The position numbers and the translations under genes are program-made. A stretch of 39,423 nucleotides of DNA from Oscillospiraceae bacterium (GTDB lineage Bacteria > Bacillota > Clostridia > Oscillospirales > Ruminococcaceae): NCBI GenBank assembly GCA_017532085.1, contig JAFXJT010000074.1:1-39423 (forward strand), in the 5' to 3' direction. Every line of letters begins with the position of its first letter. Position 1 is the stretch's first letter. Under the pieces are notes generated by a model that searched no databases, was not told the DNA's origin, and saw only the letters and a program-made list of their open reading frames with translations. Shown here in pieces: positions 7,690 to 15,950 of the stretch.

Positions 7690-10600
7690 GATACATCCTC
7701 CTTTTTTTCATCGGATTGTGTTTCGTTCATAATGGCCTGCATCGCACTGATTGCTTCTTTTTCGGACATGGGTAATCTAGGTGCAATGGTATGGGTAACA
7801 CCTGCACCGCAGATGCCGCTGTAAGGGCAATAGGCACAGGCATTGGCATAAAAGCTGCCTTGGCTTTTGCGTTCCATGGGAGAGGGAATCACATCACCTG
7901 CTGCATATTGCTCAGCGCAGGTTGTCACCATCCCTTCCACGTATTTCCGCAGACGGGAAAGCTGCTGCTGTGTAAAGACTTGAGAATCTTTGGTGAGGAT
8001 CGGATCTCCGCTGCCGCTGTCCTCTTTGGCAAGCGCCGCAGGAATATAGACGCCGGCAACATTCTGCTCCATGGCGGTAAGGACTCCGCGATCACAGAGC
8101 ACTGTGCCGTTCATTCGAAAATGACTGTTGAAGTAGTCGGCTACAGACTGCAGATTTTCTCGGCTGCGTACAATGCCCGGAGCACCCGATGGCACATACA
8201 ATACACCAGCAGGCAGCACATCCTGATATTGCGGAGCGCCATCCAGCAAAGCAAATAAATACAGCAGCATTTGCAGATTCAGACCATAATACAAATCGCC
8301 CAGATGATATTCCTTGACACCGGTTTTATAGTCGATCACACGAAGGTATCGGATACCGTTTCGCTGACAGAGATCAACACGATCAATTTTACCGTTGAGA
8401 TACACTGTCATACCGTTTGATAATGTGAGTGTAAAGGGCGCAGTACCTTGGGTGCCGCCTACGGTACCGATTATCATTTCACAAGCATCCGGTACAAAAT
8501 CCGATTGCGCCATATCTGCCTGAGTGTGCAGCAGCAGAGCCGGAATTCGTGCTACCATACTGCGATAGTTTTCCAGAAAACGCTGACTGCGATTTTGCAT
8601 ACCGCCCAGCTCCTGCTGCAAAAAGGCATCGCCGCAGAGTTCAGCATGATGTCGCAGTTCTGCCTCTGTCAAGGCAAGGAAGCGCTCTCGTTGAGGATAT
8701 TCCAAAAACAGACGTTCCATGCAGTAATGCACCAGATTACCGATGGACAATGCGTTCAGATTTTGTTTGCGCCGGACATACAGACGCAGACCGTTGGCGC
8801 AGAAGCCCATAAAGGGACATTTTATGGTGTTTTCGATCTGTGTGGCAGAAAGGCGCATTTCTTTGCCGATGAGTTTGTGCATCAGATCGGGATTTGTGAC
8901 ACGCAGCCGAGCAGGATCGGCAGTGCGTCGGAGACGTTCCAGCCGTTGTGCATCCTCAGGCTGCTGCGCAAGCATAGTACGGACAGCAGCGATCTCCGAT
9001 TCCTCCAGCATATAATCCTGCACAAAGCTATAATAGGCAGCTGCTTTGGTGGAAACATAAAATGCAGCTCCCATACGATCGGCATATTGCTTTTTGCGCT
9101 TTGGCAGCAGACGATTCAGTTGTTCCAGAACAACTGCCGGCAATGTGCGGCTGCCATTTTCTTCAGCCAGCGGATAGGATAAATACAGATGATGCGAAGC
9201 TGCAGATAGTGTTTTATATACAATCAGACGTTCATCGGCACAAAGGTCTCGTACAGAACGAGCTAAGGTCACGCCATGCTGCTCCAGCATATTGCGTTCC
9301 TGTTCGGTGAACAAGCCGCCGGGTTGGATTTTGGCAGGAAACTCTCCTTCGATGATGCCGAGTACAAAAACAATCTTGGGATCATCATAGCGGGCAGCGG
9401 CAGTGGATTGTACCGTTACGGCATCCAATGTCTGGGGCGGTACGGCGATCTGGTTTTGCCGAAGAACCACAGTGAGCAGATCAGACAACTGCAGGAAGGA
9501 AATCGGCGCTTCGCCCAGAGTCTCATGCATGGCATCCAGCAGCTCGGTAAAACGATTCCACAAACGGCGCAGAGCACGTCCGCCGATGGTATCGCCCTGC
9601 TGATTCATATGTGCCGCAAGACCTCCCACACGGGCAGGGATACCGGCGTCTTCCATGCACTGATATAAAGCCTCACAGAGCACGGCTCCCGATGCATCTT
9701 TGCCTTTTCTTCGGAGCTGCAATATCGGCTCCATCACTATGTTGCGCAGTGCTTCCAACTGGCCTTCAGGGTCAGTTTCGGGAGCAAAGTTGCGTTCCCA
9801 CTGTTCACCTTCGATATCCCATGTATAGGCGTAATTCTCCAGCATAGCAGCCTGTGCCGGATGCAGCGGTGATAGCTGCGTTTTCAGATACAGGAGGATA
9901 CTATCGGTATCAGTCCGATGTGCAAGCTGCAGCAATGCCAAAGGAAGCTTCATGACCGCTGTATGCAGCACGCTGCGGCGCAGATCCATAAAATAGGGGA
10001 TCTCATATCGTGCAAAGGCAGCCTCCAGCAAAGCGCCGTAACGCTCCAGATTATGGGTTACAACCATGATATCCCGGCATTTCACTTTCCCTTGCAGCAA
10101 AAGTTGACGAATCTGTGCTGCGGTATATTCAGCTTCCAGAGTCACATCTCTGGCTTCGGTAACGGTGACAGCGGCATCGTTTTCATAGGCGGGAAGCTGT
10201 GTTGTAAACAGATATTGGCTTAGATGAGAAAGTGATGGTGCAGCAAAACGATGGGGCCGGGACATCGGATGCAGTTTGCAGGGGATATGCAGCTGCTCAG
10301 CCATTCTGCGCAGCTTACGGCAGGTCTGATTGACTGCATCAAATCGAGAATAATCCGGTGCATCGGGATTATCGGTGCGCAGAGCGATCCAGACTTCCGC
10401 TGCATCCTGCAGCATGATCTCCAGCATGGCATACTGATCGCCGGTAAAGGATTCAAATTCATCCAGATAGAGGCAGGTTCCTTTGAGATAGCCGCTGCCG
10501 TTGGCAACCGCAGCAGCCATAGCAAGATCGCACATACTGTCTCGCAAGCTGCGTTGTTCCAATGCATTCAGATATTCCATATAGATTCTTGCGATATCCA

Positions 10601-11060
10601 GTGTTTTTTCAGAGAGCACGCCGTCTGCATGCATAGCAGCCTCTGCCAGAAGTGCAGGGTTACTGCCCGATTGCATCAACTCAGCGAGCTGTTTTTGCAT
10701 TTCCAGCAGAAAGCCGGGGCGTTCGGCTTGTCCGCCGTAAAAGCGCAGTGCATTTTCTTTCTGCAGATGGCTGAGAATCTGATGCAGCACTACGGTTTTT
10801 GCAACCTCATCGGCAGGATCTCTGGGCGCTTCGGCAACGGATGAGAGAAGCTCTGTTGTCAGACTGCGAAAGCTTCCCGTGCTGCAGCGATTGAATCCAG
10901 CGGCGCCCAGAACGGCATAGAGCTTTTTATCATAGGTAAAGGCAAATTGCTCCGGTACAAGTGTGCGTATCGGTTGTCCCTGTTCCATTGCTTTCTGAAG
11001 CTGCTGCAATAAATAGGCTGATTTTCCGCATCCTGCGCCGCCGATAACCAGATGGAGCAT
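7686..11060 (-). CDS. addB: ATP-dependent helicase/deoxyribonuclease subunit B
   Basis: This 1124-residue protein is the second subunit of AddAB. It has the N-terminal P-loop GGAGCGKS (7-14) typical of AddB, an inactivated helicase-like body, and a C-terminal RecB-family nuclease with GKIDRVDL and VIDYKTG. The structural [4Fe-4S] cluster is indicated by KCPFMGFC upstream of the nuclease core and by CAYCPYSGIC (C1075, C1078, C1084) near the end. In AddB such cysteines clamp the nuclease domain. The start has AAGGAGG ten bases upstream. It is the first gene of addBA, behind the promoter at 11197-11225. Confidence 0.96.
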   Translation of the reverse strand: MLHLVIGGAGCGKSAYLLQQLQKAMEQGQPIRTLVPEQFAFTYDKKLYAVLGAAGFNRCSTGSFRSLTTELLSSVAEAPRDPADEVAKTVVLHQILSHLQKENALRFYGGQAERPGFLLEMQKQLAELMQSGSNPALLAEAAMHADGVLSEKTLDIARIYMEYLNALEQRSLRDSMCDLAMAAAVANGSGYLKGTCLYLDEFESFTGDQYAMLEIMLQDAAEVWIALRTDNPDAPDYSRFDAVNQTCRKLRRMAEQLHIPCKLHPMSRPHRFAAPSLSHLSQYLFTTQLPAYENDAAVTVTEARDVTLEAEYTAAQIRQLLLQGKVKCRDIMVVTHNLERYGALLEAAFARYEIPYFMDLRRSVLHTAVMKLPLALLQLAHRTDTDSILLYLKTQLSPLHPAQAAMLENYAYTWDIEGEQWERNFAPETDPEGQLEALRNIVMEPILQLRRKGKDASGAVLCEALYQCMEDAGIPARVGGLAAHMNQQGDTIGGRALRRLWNRFTELLDAMHETLGEAPISFLQLSDLLTVVLRQNQIAVPPQTLDAVTVQSTAAARYDDPKIVFVLGIIEGEFPAKIQPGGLFTEQERNMLEQHGVTLARSVRDLCADERLIVYKTLSAASHHLYLSYPLAEENGSRTLPAVVLEQLNRLLPKRKKQYADRMGAAFYVSTKAAAYYSFVQDYMLEESEIAAVRTMLAQQPEDAQRLERLRRTADPARLRVTNPDLMHKLIGKEMRLSATQIENTIKCPFMGFCANGLRLYVRRKQNLNALSIGNLVHYCMERLFLEYPQRERFLALTEAELRHHAELCGDAFLQQELGGMQNRSQRFLENYRSMVARIPALLLHTQADMAQSDFVPDACEMIIGTVGGTQGTAPFTLTLSNGMTVYLNGKIDRVDLCQRNGIRYLRVIDYKTGVKEYHLGDLYYGLNLQMLLYLFALLDGAPQYQDVLPAGVLYVPSGAPGIVRSRENLQSVADYFNSHFRMNGTVLCDRGVLTAMEQNVAGVYIPAALAKEDSGSGDPILTKDSQVFTQQQLSRLRKYVEGMVTTCAEQYAAGDVIPSPMERKSQGSFYANACAYCPYSGICGAGVTHTIAPRLPMSEKEAISAMQAIMNETQSDEKKEDVS

Positions 11061-11196
11061 AAGAATATGTCCTCCTTATTTGTTCTGTTCCGGTCAGAAG
11101 ATGGCAAACGATCTCTGCGTAGTGCTTGGAAGCATGGAATATGGCAGAGATCTTTGAAGAGATCATCCATCAAAAGCGCTATCTTCTGTTTGCTAT

Positions 11197-11225
11197 ATTA
11201 TATCACAATAGGCGGTCTAAGGCAA
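11197..11225 (-). promoter_or_regulatory. Sigma-A promoter for addBA
   Basis: Minus strand: -35 TTGCCT (11220-11225), 17-base spacer, -10 TATAAT (11197-11202). It lies in the 195-base gap between the M50 gene stop and the addB start, in the right orientation. The leader would be about 130 bases. I found no clear operator in it. Confidence 0.75.
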
Positions 11226-11255
11226 GCTGCATTGCACTGATGCGGAAAATTCGGT

Positions 11256-11843
11256 TCATTCGCTATGGCAGAAGCATTCTGAAAGCACCAGAAACAGCAG
11301 CATCAGCCATAGGGAAAGACTTTGCTGCGGCAGCCGGATCATGACAGCAGCCATTGCTGTTGTAAAAACAAGAATCCCGCTATACCACAACGGCTTCAGC
11401 CAGGATCGATGCATCGGCATCAGCAGATCTTCCAGCAAAGCATACAGCAAGGTGCCGCCGTCTGCGGCACGATACGGCAAAAGATTGAACAGTCCCAAGG
11501 AAAGATGGAAGGTCATGGCTTGCGGCATTCCGGCAAAACAGCAAAAAAGTGCCGTCAATAGATTGGCTGCTGTGCCCGACAATAGAATCACTGCCTGTTT
11601 TTGCATGGGATATAAGGCGGCACGTTCTGCAGAGAGTCTCCATCCGACTGCGGAGATCCGTAAAAAAGCAGGACGGCAGCCAATCCATGCCAAGGTCAGA
11701 AAATGTGCGGTTTCGTGGATCAGACAAGCACTCAGCAAAAGGAGAAGCTCAGAACGGGGCAGCAGCAAAAGCAGCAGAGCAGCAAAAGCCGGTGCGGTAA
11801 AATCAATGCCAATGCGCAGCCCGAATAGTGTTATGCAAACCAT
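11256..11843 (-). CDS. M50-family (SpoIVFB/site-2 type) membrane metalloprotease
   Basis: This encodes a 195-residue, strongly hydrophobic protein that cuts substrates within or next to the membrane. The zinc motif HETAH (H43, E44, H47) lies in the second hydrophobic helix, and the partner motif NLLPYRAADGG (N120, P123, D128) gives the third zinc ligand, as in SpoIVFB. Several further membrane segments follow. I chose ATG 11843 because AGAGG lies 8 bases upstream and family members start just before the first helix. A longer TTG start at 11906 is possible but lacks a ribosome site. It overlaps the end of the small upstream membrane gene by 13 bases, which suggests coupling. The substrate (pro-sigma-K or another protein) cannot be told from the sequence. 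Confidence 0.82.
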   Translation of the reverse strand: MVCITLFGLRIGIDFTAPAFAALLLLLLPRSELLLLLSACLIHETAHFLTLAWIGCRPAFLRISAVGWRLSAERAALYPMQKQAVILLSGTAANLLTALFCCFAGMPQAMTFHLSLGLFNLLPYRAADGGTLLYALLEDLLMPMHRSWLKPLWYSGILVFTTAMAAVMIRLPQQSLSLWLMLLFLVLSECFCHSE

Positions 11844-12052
11844 AAAGAAAGCCTCTGCCACAGAAGCCGACCCGCTGCCGAAAGCAGGGGACTGTTTTCG
11901 TAGCAATCGGATAGGATCGCAAGCAGCTCACCGCAATACCGTGGAGCCGCAAGATTGAGTGTGCAGATCAGCAAACAGAATAATACGACTGCCAGCCCCT
12001 GTGCAGCAAAAACATCCTGCATCGGCGGCGGACGATGAAACGCTTCAGACAT
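11831..12052 (-). CDS. Small single-pass membrane protein upstream of the M50 protease
   Basis: This encodes 73 residues starting at ATG 12052 behind GAGGTG. The protein has one hydrophobic segment (AVVLFCLLICTL, about residues 27-38), a short N-terminal tail and a C-terminal region with two cysteines. I do not recognise a family. Its end overlaps the M50 protease gene, so the two are probably translated together. SpoIVFB proteases work with small membrane partners (SpoIVFA, BofA) that gate them, and a similar role here is a guess from position only. It is not obviously homologous to SpoIVFA, which is longer and has a LytM-like domain. Confidence 0.6.
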   Translation of the reverse strand: MSEAFHRPPPMQDVFAAQGLAVVLFCLLICTLNLAAPRYCGELLAILSDCYENSPLLSAAGRLLWQRLSLWFA

Positions 12053-12111
12053 GACAATACACCTCGTTTTGTTGCATTGTATGATCGCAGATTCCCACCG
12101 TATGCGGGATT

Positions 12112-12152
12112 TTATAAAAAATACCGCCGCCATAGGCTGTATGGCAGCGGTA
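12112..12152 (-). terminator. Terminator of the GH25 lysozyme gene
   Basis: Minus strand: a 12-bp stem (arms 12122-12133 and 12141-12152, one wobble pair) is followed by a run of six Us (12116-12121). It begins 14 bases after the lysozyme stop. Confidence 0.85.
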
Positions 12153-12165
12153 TATCATATCTTGT

Positions 12166-13200
12166 TTATGGGATCGCCGTAGTACCGGTTGATTGGGTAA
12201 CCGGCCGCACCACAGCAGGGTCGCCCTCTTTGGAATAATCATAGAAGCTGAGATTCAGATCCACAGCGCCTTCAATGCCGTTGACGGTACCGGTGCAGCT
12301 GTATTGCCACATATCATAATCATAAAGATATGTGGGACCATCACCGTATTCGGCCAGCCAGAAGGGATAATCCTGTAATCTGGGAAGATCCAGCTTGAAC
12401 AGGGAAGTGCGCTTGTTTTGATAAATCATAGGCTGATAGCCAAATGCTTCGATGTTTTGACAAAATGCAAGACAGCAGTCGGTGAGCACATCCACGGGTA
12501 CATGATCGGTACGTGCACCTTCTTCATCGTGATAGATGATTTCCCAGTCATAGGCCACAGGGAAATCCAAGGTCAGACCTTTGAGCTGTTTGGCGGTAAA
12601 GACAGCCTCTTCAATGGCTTCCTCAATGGAAATGGCTTGCGAGAAGAAATAAGCACCGACCAGTAAGCCTGCCTCTTTTGCAGCGCGATAGTTTTGTTGA
12701 AAGGCTTGATCGGCACGGATTTCGCCGCCGCCATAGGTGCGATAACCCACACGCAGCATAACAAACTCAATGCCGTCTGCTTTCACGGCATTCCAGTCGT
12801 TGACCTTATTATAAACAGAGATGTCAATGCCCGCCATGGCATTCATGCTTCCATAGGTATCATAGGAGACCATGCGGCCATCCTTTTCTTTTAGCAGTTC
12901 CAGCGGATGGGTAGAGAGCGGAACATCCTCCAGTACAGGGATCCAAATTTCACCGTATACGTCATCGGAAAGCAAAATCTTTTGTCCTGCGCGATCATAA
13001 AAGCGGTCTACGACCACAGTGTTGTAGGTTACAGCAGTGGTGACAGAAGGGTTTGTGTCCGGATTTGGCTGCATAGCATCTAAGACATTGCTTTTTTGCC
13101 GTTCTTCATGCAGAGCGATTCCCAAGCCGCCGGCAATGGCGGCAAAAATCAGAGCGGGCAATGCAGCGCAGATGATTTTGAATGCGGTTTTTCGATTCAT
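12166..13200 (-). CDS. Membrane-anchored GH25 lysozyme (N-acetylmuramidase)
   Basis: This 344-residue protein has an N-terminal membrane anchor or signal segment (about residues 8-30), a Ser/Thr/Pro-containing linker, an extracytoplasmic region of about 60 residues, then a GH25 domain from about residue 122 to 330. GH25 marks are GIDISVYN (D126), FVMLRVGYR, VAYDWE (D218 and E220, the catalytic DxE pair) and MWQYSCTGTVNGI with VDLN near the end. The enzyme cleaves the MurNAc-GlcNAc bond of peptidoglycan. The missing cell-wall-binding repeats and the uncleaved-looking anchor suggest local wall remodelling at the membrane rather than secretion. The start is ATG 13200 with AAAAGGAG upstream. It is monocistronic, with its own promoter and terminator. 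Confidence 0.92.
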   Translation of the reverse strand: MNRKTAFKIICAALPALIFAAIAGGLGIALHEERQKSNVLDAMQPNPDTNPSVTTAVTYNTVVVDRFYDRAGQKILLSDDVYGEIWIPVLEDVPLSTHPLELLKEKDGRMVSYDTYGSMNAMAGIDISVYNKVNDWNAVKADGIEFVMLRVGYRTYGGGEIRADQAFQQNYRAAKEAGLLVGAYFFSQAISIEEAIEEAVFTAKQLKGLTLDFPVAYDWEIIYHDEEGARTDHVPVDVLTDCCLAFCQNIEAFGYQPMIYQNKRTSLFKLDLPRLQDYPFWLAEYGDGPTYLYDYDMWQYSCTGTVNGIEGAVDLNLSFYDYSKEGDPAVVRPVTQSTGTTAIP

Positions 13201-13283
13201 AAAACTCCTTTTTGTATACGGCTTGCGGACAGGGGAAAATATCGCTGCTTTCTACGAAGATTGCGCAGAAAGACAGCAATTGT

Positions 13284-13312
13284 ATTATAGCATAATATTG
13301 ACGAAAAAGCAA
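13284..13312 (-). promoter_or_regulatory. Sigma-A promoter for the GH25 lysozyme gene
   Basis: Minus strand: -35 TTGCTT (13307-13312), 17-base spacer, extended -10 TGCTATAAT (hexamer 13284-13289). It lies in the 257-base divergent gap and points to the lysozyme gene, giving a leader of about 75 bases. Confidence 0.8.
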
Positions 13313-13370
13313 GCATTTTGTAATGATGCAGCAACGTATTCTCCTGTGGTTTTTCTTGGAAGATAGCCTC

Positions 13371-13399
13371 TTGCATTTTTTTCCTTGTTATGGTATAAT
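13371..13399 (+). promoter_or_regulatory. Sigma-A promoter for the topoisomerase operon
   Basis: Plus strand: -35 TTGCAT (13371-13376), 17-base spacer, extended -10 TGGTATAAT (hexamer 13394-13399). The ParE-like gene starts about 52 bases downstream of the expected transcription start. It is divergent from the lysozyme promoter, with about 58 bases between the two -35 boxes. Confidence 0.82.
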
Positions 13400-13457
13400 A
13401 ACTCTGACCGACAAATTGACTCTGCATCTGCTTGCGGATGAGAAAGGAACAATACGA

Positions 13458-15440
13458 ATGCCTAAGAAAACGCCGGAATACGGCAATGACAGTATTACTT
13501 TGCTCAAAGGCCCCGATAAGGTACGAAAGCGTCCTGCCGTCATTTTCGGCTCTGACAGCTTGGATGGCTGTGCACATTCCATTTTTGAGGTCATTTCCAA
13601 CTCCATTGACGAAGCACGTGCCGGATTCGGTGAAAAGATCGTTGTGACACGTTATGCAGATGGTTCCATTGAAGTGGAGGATATGGGCAGAGGATGTCCT
13701 GTTGATTGGAACAGTGCTGAGGAGCGATATAACTGGGAATTGGTATATTGTGAGATGTATGCCGGCGGTAAATATGATTCCGGATCGGATACTTATGCAT
13801 ATTCGTTGGGCTTGAATGGTCTGGGTCTGTGTGCGACGCAGTTCGCATCGGAGTATATGGATGTGGATATCGTCCGGGACGGTTATCATTATTCCCTGCA
13901 TTTTGAACGTGGAGAGAATATCGGCGGTTTGAAAAAAGAACCCGTTACACGCAGACATACCGGTACCCGGACTCGTTGGAAGCCTGATCTTGAGGTGTTT
14001 ACAGATATTCTTGTGCCGGATGCATGGTTTCATGATGTGCTGAAGCGGCAGGCAGTGGTCAATCCCAATCTGCTGCTGGTATATCGCAGTGAAACGGAAA
14101 AAGGGAAATTCCAAACTACGGAATATCGATATGAAAACGGCATTGCCGATTATGCCAATGAGATCATTGCGGATCAAGGCTTGACGCCGGTACAGTTCTG
14201 GCAGACCGAGCGCCGTGGCCGTGATCGTGAGGACAAGCCTGAATATAAGGTCAAGCTTTCGGTGGCATTTGCCTTTTCCAATACGGTACAGCGCTTGGAA
14301 TATTACCATAACTCCAGTTATTTGGAGCATGGCGGCTCACCCGATGATGCGGTTAAGCGCGCCTTTGTAGCACAAATCGATGCGTTTTTACGCAACAATA
14401 ATCGTTATACCAAAAACGAGAGCAAGATTACCTTTGCCGATGTACAGGATTGTCTTGTGTTGGTATCGTCTTCTTTTTCTACGGAGGCTTCCTATGAAAA
14501 CCAGACCAAAAAGGCAATCACCAATCGTTTTATCTATGAAGCCATGGTAGATTTTCTCAAGCATCAGCTTGAGGTTTATTTTACCGAAAATCCCGATGAT
14601 GCAGCCAGAATTGCAGGACAGGTTTTGGTGAATAAGCACAGCCGTGAAAATGCGGAGCGTACCCGTCTGAATTTGAAGAAGAAGCTGTCCGGCAATATTG
14701 ATCTTGCCAATATGGTGCCGAAGTTTGTGGATTGCCGTTCAAAGGATACCGGCAAACGTGAGCTGTATATCGTGGAGGGCGATTCTGCATTGGGTTCCGT
14801 TAAAATGGCACGTGATGCAGAGTTTCAAGCAGTCATTCCGGTCAGAGGCAAGATTTTGAACTGTCTGAAGGCAGACTATGCCCGTATCTTTAAAAGCGAG
14901 ATCATTACTGATCTGCTGAAGGTGCTGGGCTGTGGTGTGGAGGTGAGCGCCAAAGCCAACAAGGAGCTCTCCACATTCAATCTGGAAAATCTGCGCTGGC
15001 ATAAGATTGTGATCTGTACGGATGCCGATGAGGACGGCTTCCATATCCGCACCTTGATTCTGACCATGCTGTATCGGCTGACACCGACACTGATTCGGGA
15101 AGGATATGTGTATATCGCAGAGTCTCCGCTGTTTGAGATTACCACCAAAGATCGCACCTATTTTGCTTATGATGAAAAAGAACGCGTCAAAATCCTCTCA
15201 CAGATTGAGGGGCAGAAATATACACTGCAGCGTTCTAAGGGCTTGGGTGAAAACGAAGCGGATATGATGGCGCTGACAACCATGAATCCCGAAACACGGC
15301 GGATCATCAAGATCACGCCGGAGGATGCCGCTGCTACGGCGGAAATGTTTGAGATGCTGCTGGGTGATAATCTGCAGGGCAGAAAGGATTATATTGCCGA
15401 GCATGGCGGCGATTATCTGGATCTTGCCGATATTTCGTAA
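13458..15440 (+). CDS. parE: Type IIA topoisomerase subunit B (ParE-like)
   Basis: This 660-residue protein is the ATPase and TOPRIM subunit of topoisomerase IV or a gyrase-like paralogue. The GHKL ATPase shows EVISNSIDEA (E44, N48), VEDMGRGCPV (D75) and the glycine loop LGLNGLGLCATQF. The TOPRIM metal site is EGDSALG (E440) plus DADEDGFHI (D522, D524), followed by QRSKGLGENEADMM. Two spots are divergent from typical GyrB/ParE: EGDSALG instead of EGDSAGG, and DADEDGFHI instead of DADVDGAHI. The metal-binding acids are kept, so activity is expected. Partner and operon position (ParC-like gene downstream) favour ParE. The start is ATG 13458 after AGAAAGGA; an upstream open frame from 13323 has no ribosome site. 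Confidence 0.9.
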   Translation: MPKKTPEYGNDSITLLKGPDKVRKRPAVIFGSDSLDGCAHSIFEVISNSIDEARAGFGEKIVVTRYADGSIEVEDMGRGCPVDWNSAEERYNWELVYCEMYAGGKYDSGSDTYAYSLGLNGLGLCATQFASEYMDVDIVRDGYHYSLHFERGENIGGLKKEPVTRRHTGTRTRWKPDLEVFTDILVPDAWFHDVLKRQAVVNPNLLLVYRSETEKGKFQTTEYRYENGIADYANEIIADQGLTPVQFWQTERRGRDREDKPEYKVKLSVAFAFSNTVQRLEYYHNSSYLEHGGSPDDAVKRAFVAQIDAFLRNNNRYTKNESKITFADVQDCLVLVSSSFSTEASYENQTKKAITNRFIYEAMVDFLKHQLEVYFTENPDDAARIAGQVLVNKHSRENAERTRLNLKKKLSGNIDLANMVPKFVDCRSKDTGKRELYIVEGDSALGSVKMARDAEFQAVIPVRGKILNCLKADYARIFKSEIITDLLKVLGCGVEVSAKANKELSTFNLENLRWHKIVICTDADEDGFHIRTLILTMLYRLTPTLIREGYVYIAESPLFEITTKDRTYFAYDEKERVKILSQIEGQKYTLQRSKGLGENEADMMALTTMNPETRRIIKITPEDAAATAEMFEMLLGDNLQGRKDYIAEHGGDYLDLADIS

Positions 15441-15464
15441 AACCAGTGAAAAGGAGACGCTCTT

Positions 15465-15908
15465 ATGGGAATGCTGACACAACGATACAATGAGGATGCT
15501 ATGCTGGAGAAACTGAGCAAGCTGTTGGTCTATCCCAGTGAACGGATTCTTTATGCGGTCTATTGCACGATGCAGGATCAAAGTGATACGTTTTTCAGTA
15601 TGACATCTTCCGGCGATGTGAAGGCGTGTTTTCTTGGCCTTACCGATCGGGGCAGGCTGATTGGATGCCAGATCGGCCTTATGTCAGAAACACCGCTGCA
15701 GATTGACATGATGCTTATAACAAAGCTTAAGATCAAAAAAACGATATTTCAACAGTATCGCATTGATCTGGAATACAGCGCAAGCCGCAATAAAAGGCTG
15801 CGATTTGTAATCGCGCCAAAGATCACAGGTGCGCAATTTCCCAACCAGCAAATGAACTGTGAACGCATACTGGAGGAGCTGAAAGCAAAGGAAGCCTTGC
15901 TGATATAA
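15465..15908 (+). CDS. Unrecognised 147-residue protein between parE-like and parC-like genes
   Basis: The start is ATG 15465, with AAAAGGAG ending 10 bases upstream. It lies 24 bases after the ParE-like stop and 42 before the ParC-like start, so it is clearly in the topoisomerase operon. It is soluble, with no signal or membrane segment. The middle (about residues 25-115) reads as alternating strands with a turn FLGLTDRGRLIGC, and the C-terminus (about 125-145) is helical with charged residues. That pattern recalls small PH-like folds found in bacterial proteins, but this is a guess from secondary-structure feel, not a family match. A helper or regulator of the topoisomerase is possible from context only. 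Confidence 0.75.
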   Translation: MGMLTQRYNEDAMLEKLSKLLVYPSERILYAVYCTMQDQSDTFFSMTSSGDVKACFLGLTDRGRLIGCQIGLMSETPLQIDMMLITKLKIKKTIFQQYRIDLEYSASRNKRLRFVIAPKITGAQFPNQQMNCERILEELKAKEALLI

Positions 15909-15950
15909 CCGATTGACCGGCTCTCCATTTTGATAGAAAGGATTGTATCC

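Noticed and set aside
11844..11906. Longer M50 protease starting at TTG 11906
   Set aside because: No ribosome site precedes it and the added residues lie in frame overlap with the upstream gene; ATG 11843 has AGAGG at good distance. It is not excluded.
13197..14330. A 377-codon minus-strand frame opposite the ParE-like gene
   Set aside because: Antisense to the GHKL ATPase domain and across the divergent promoters; no coding signal.
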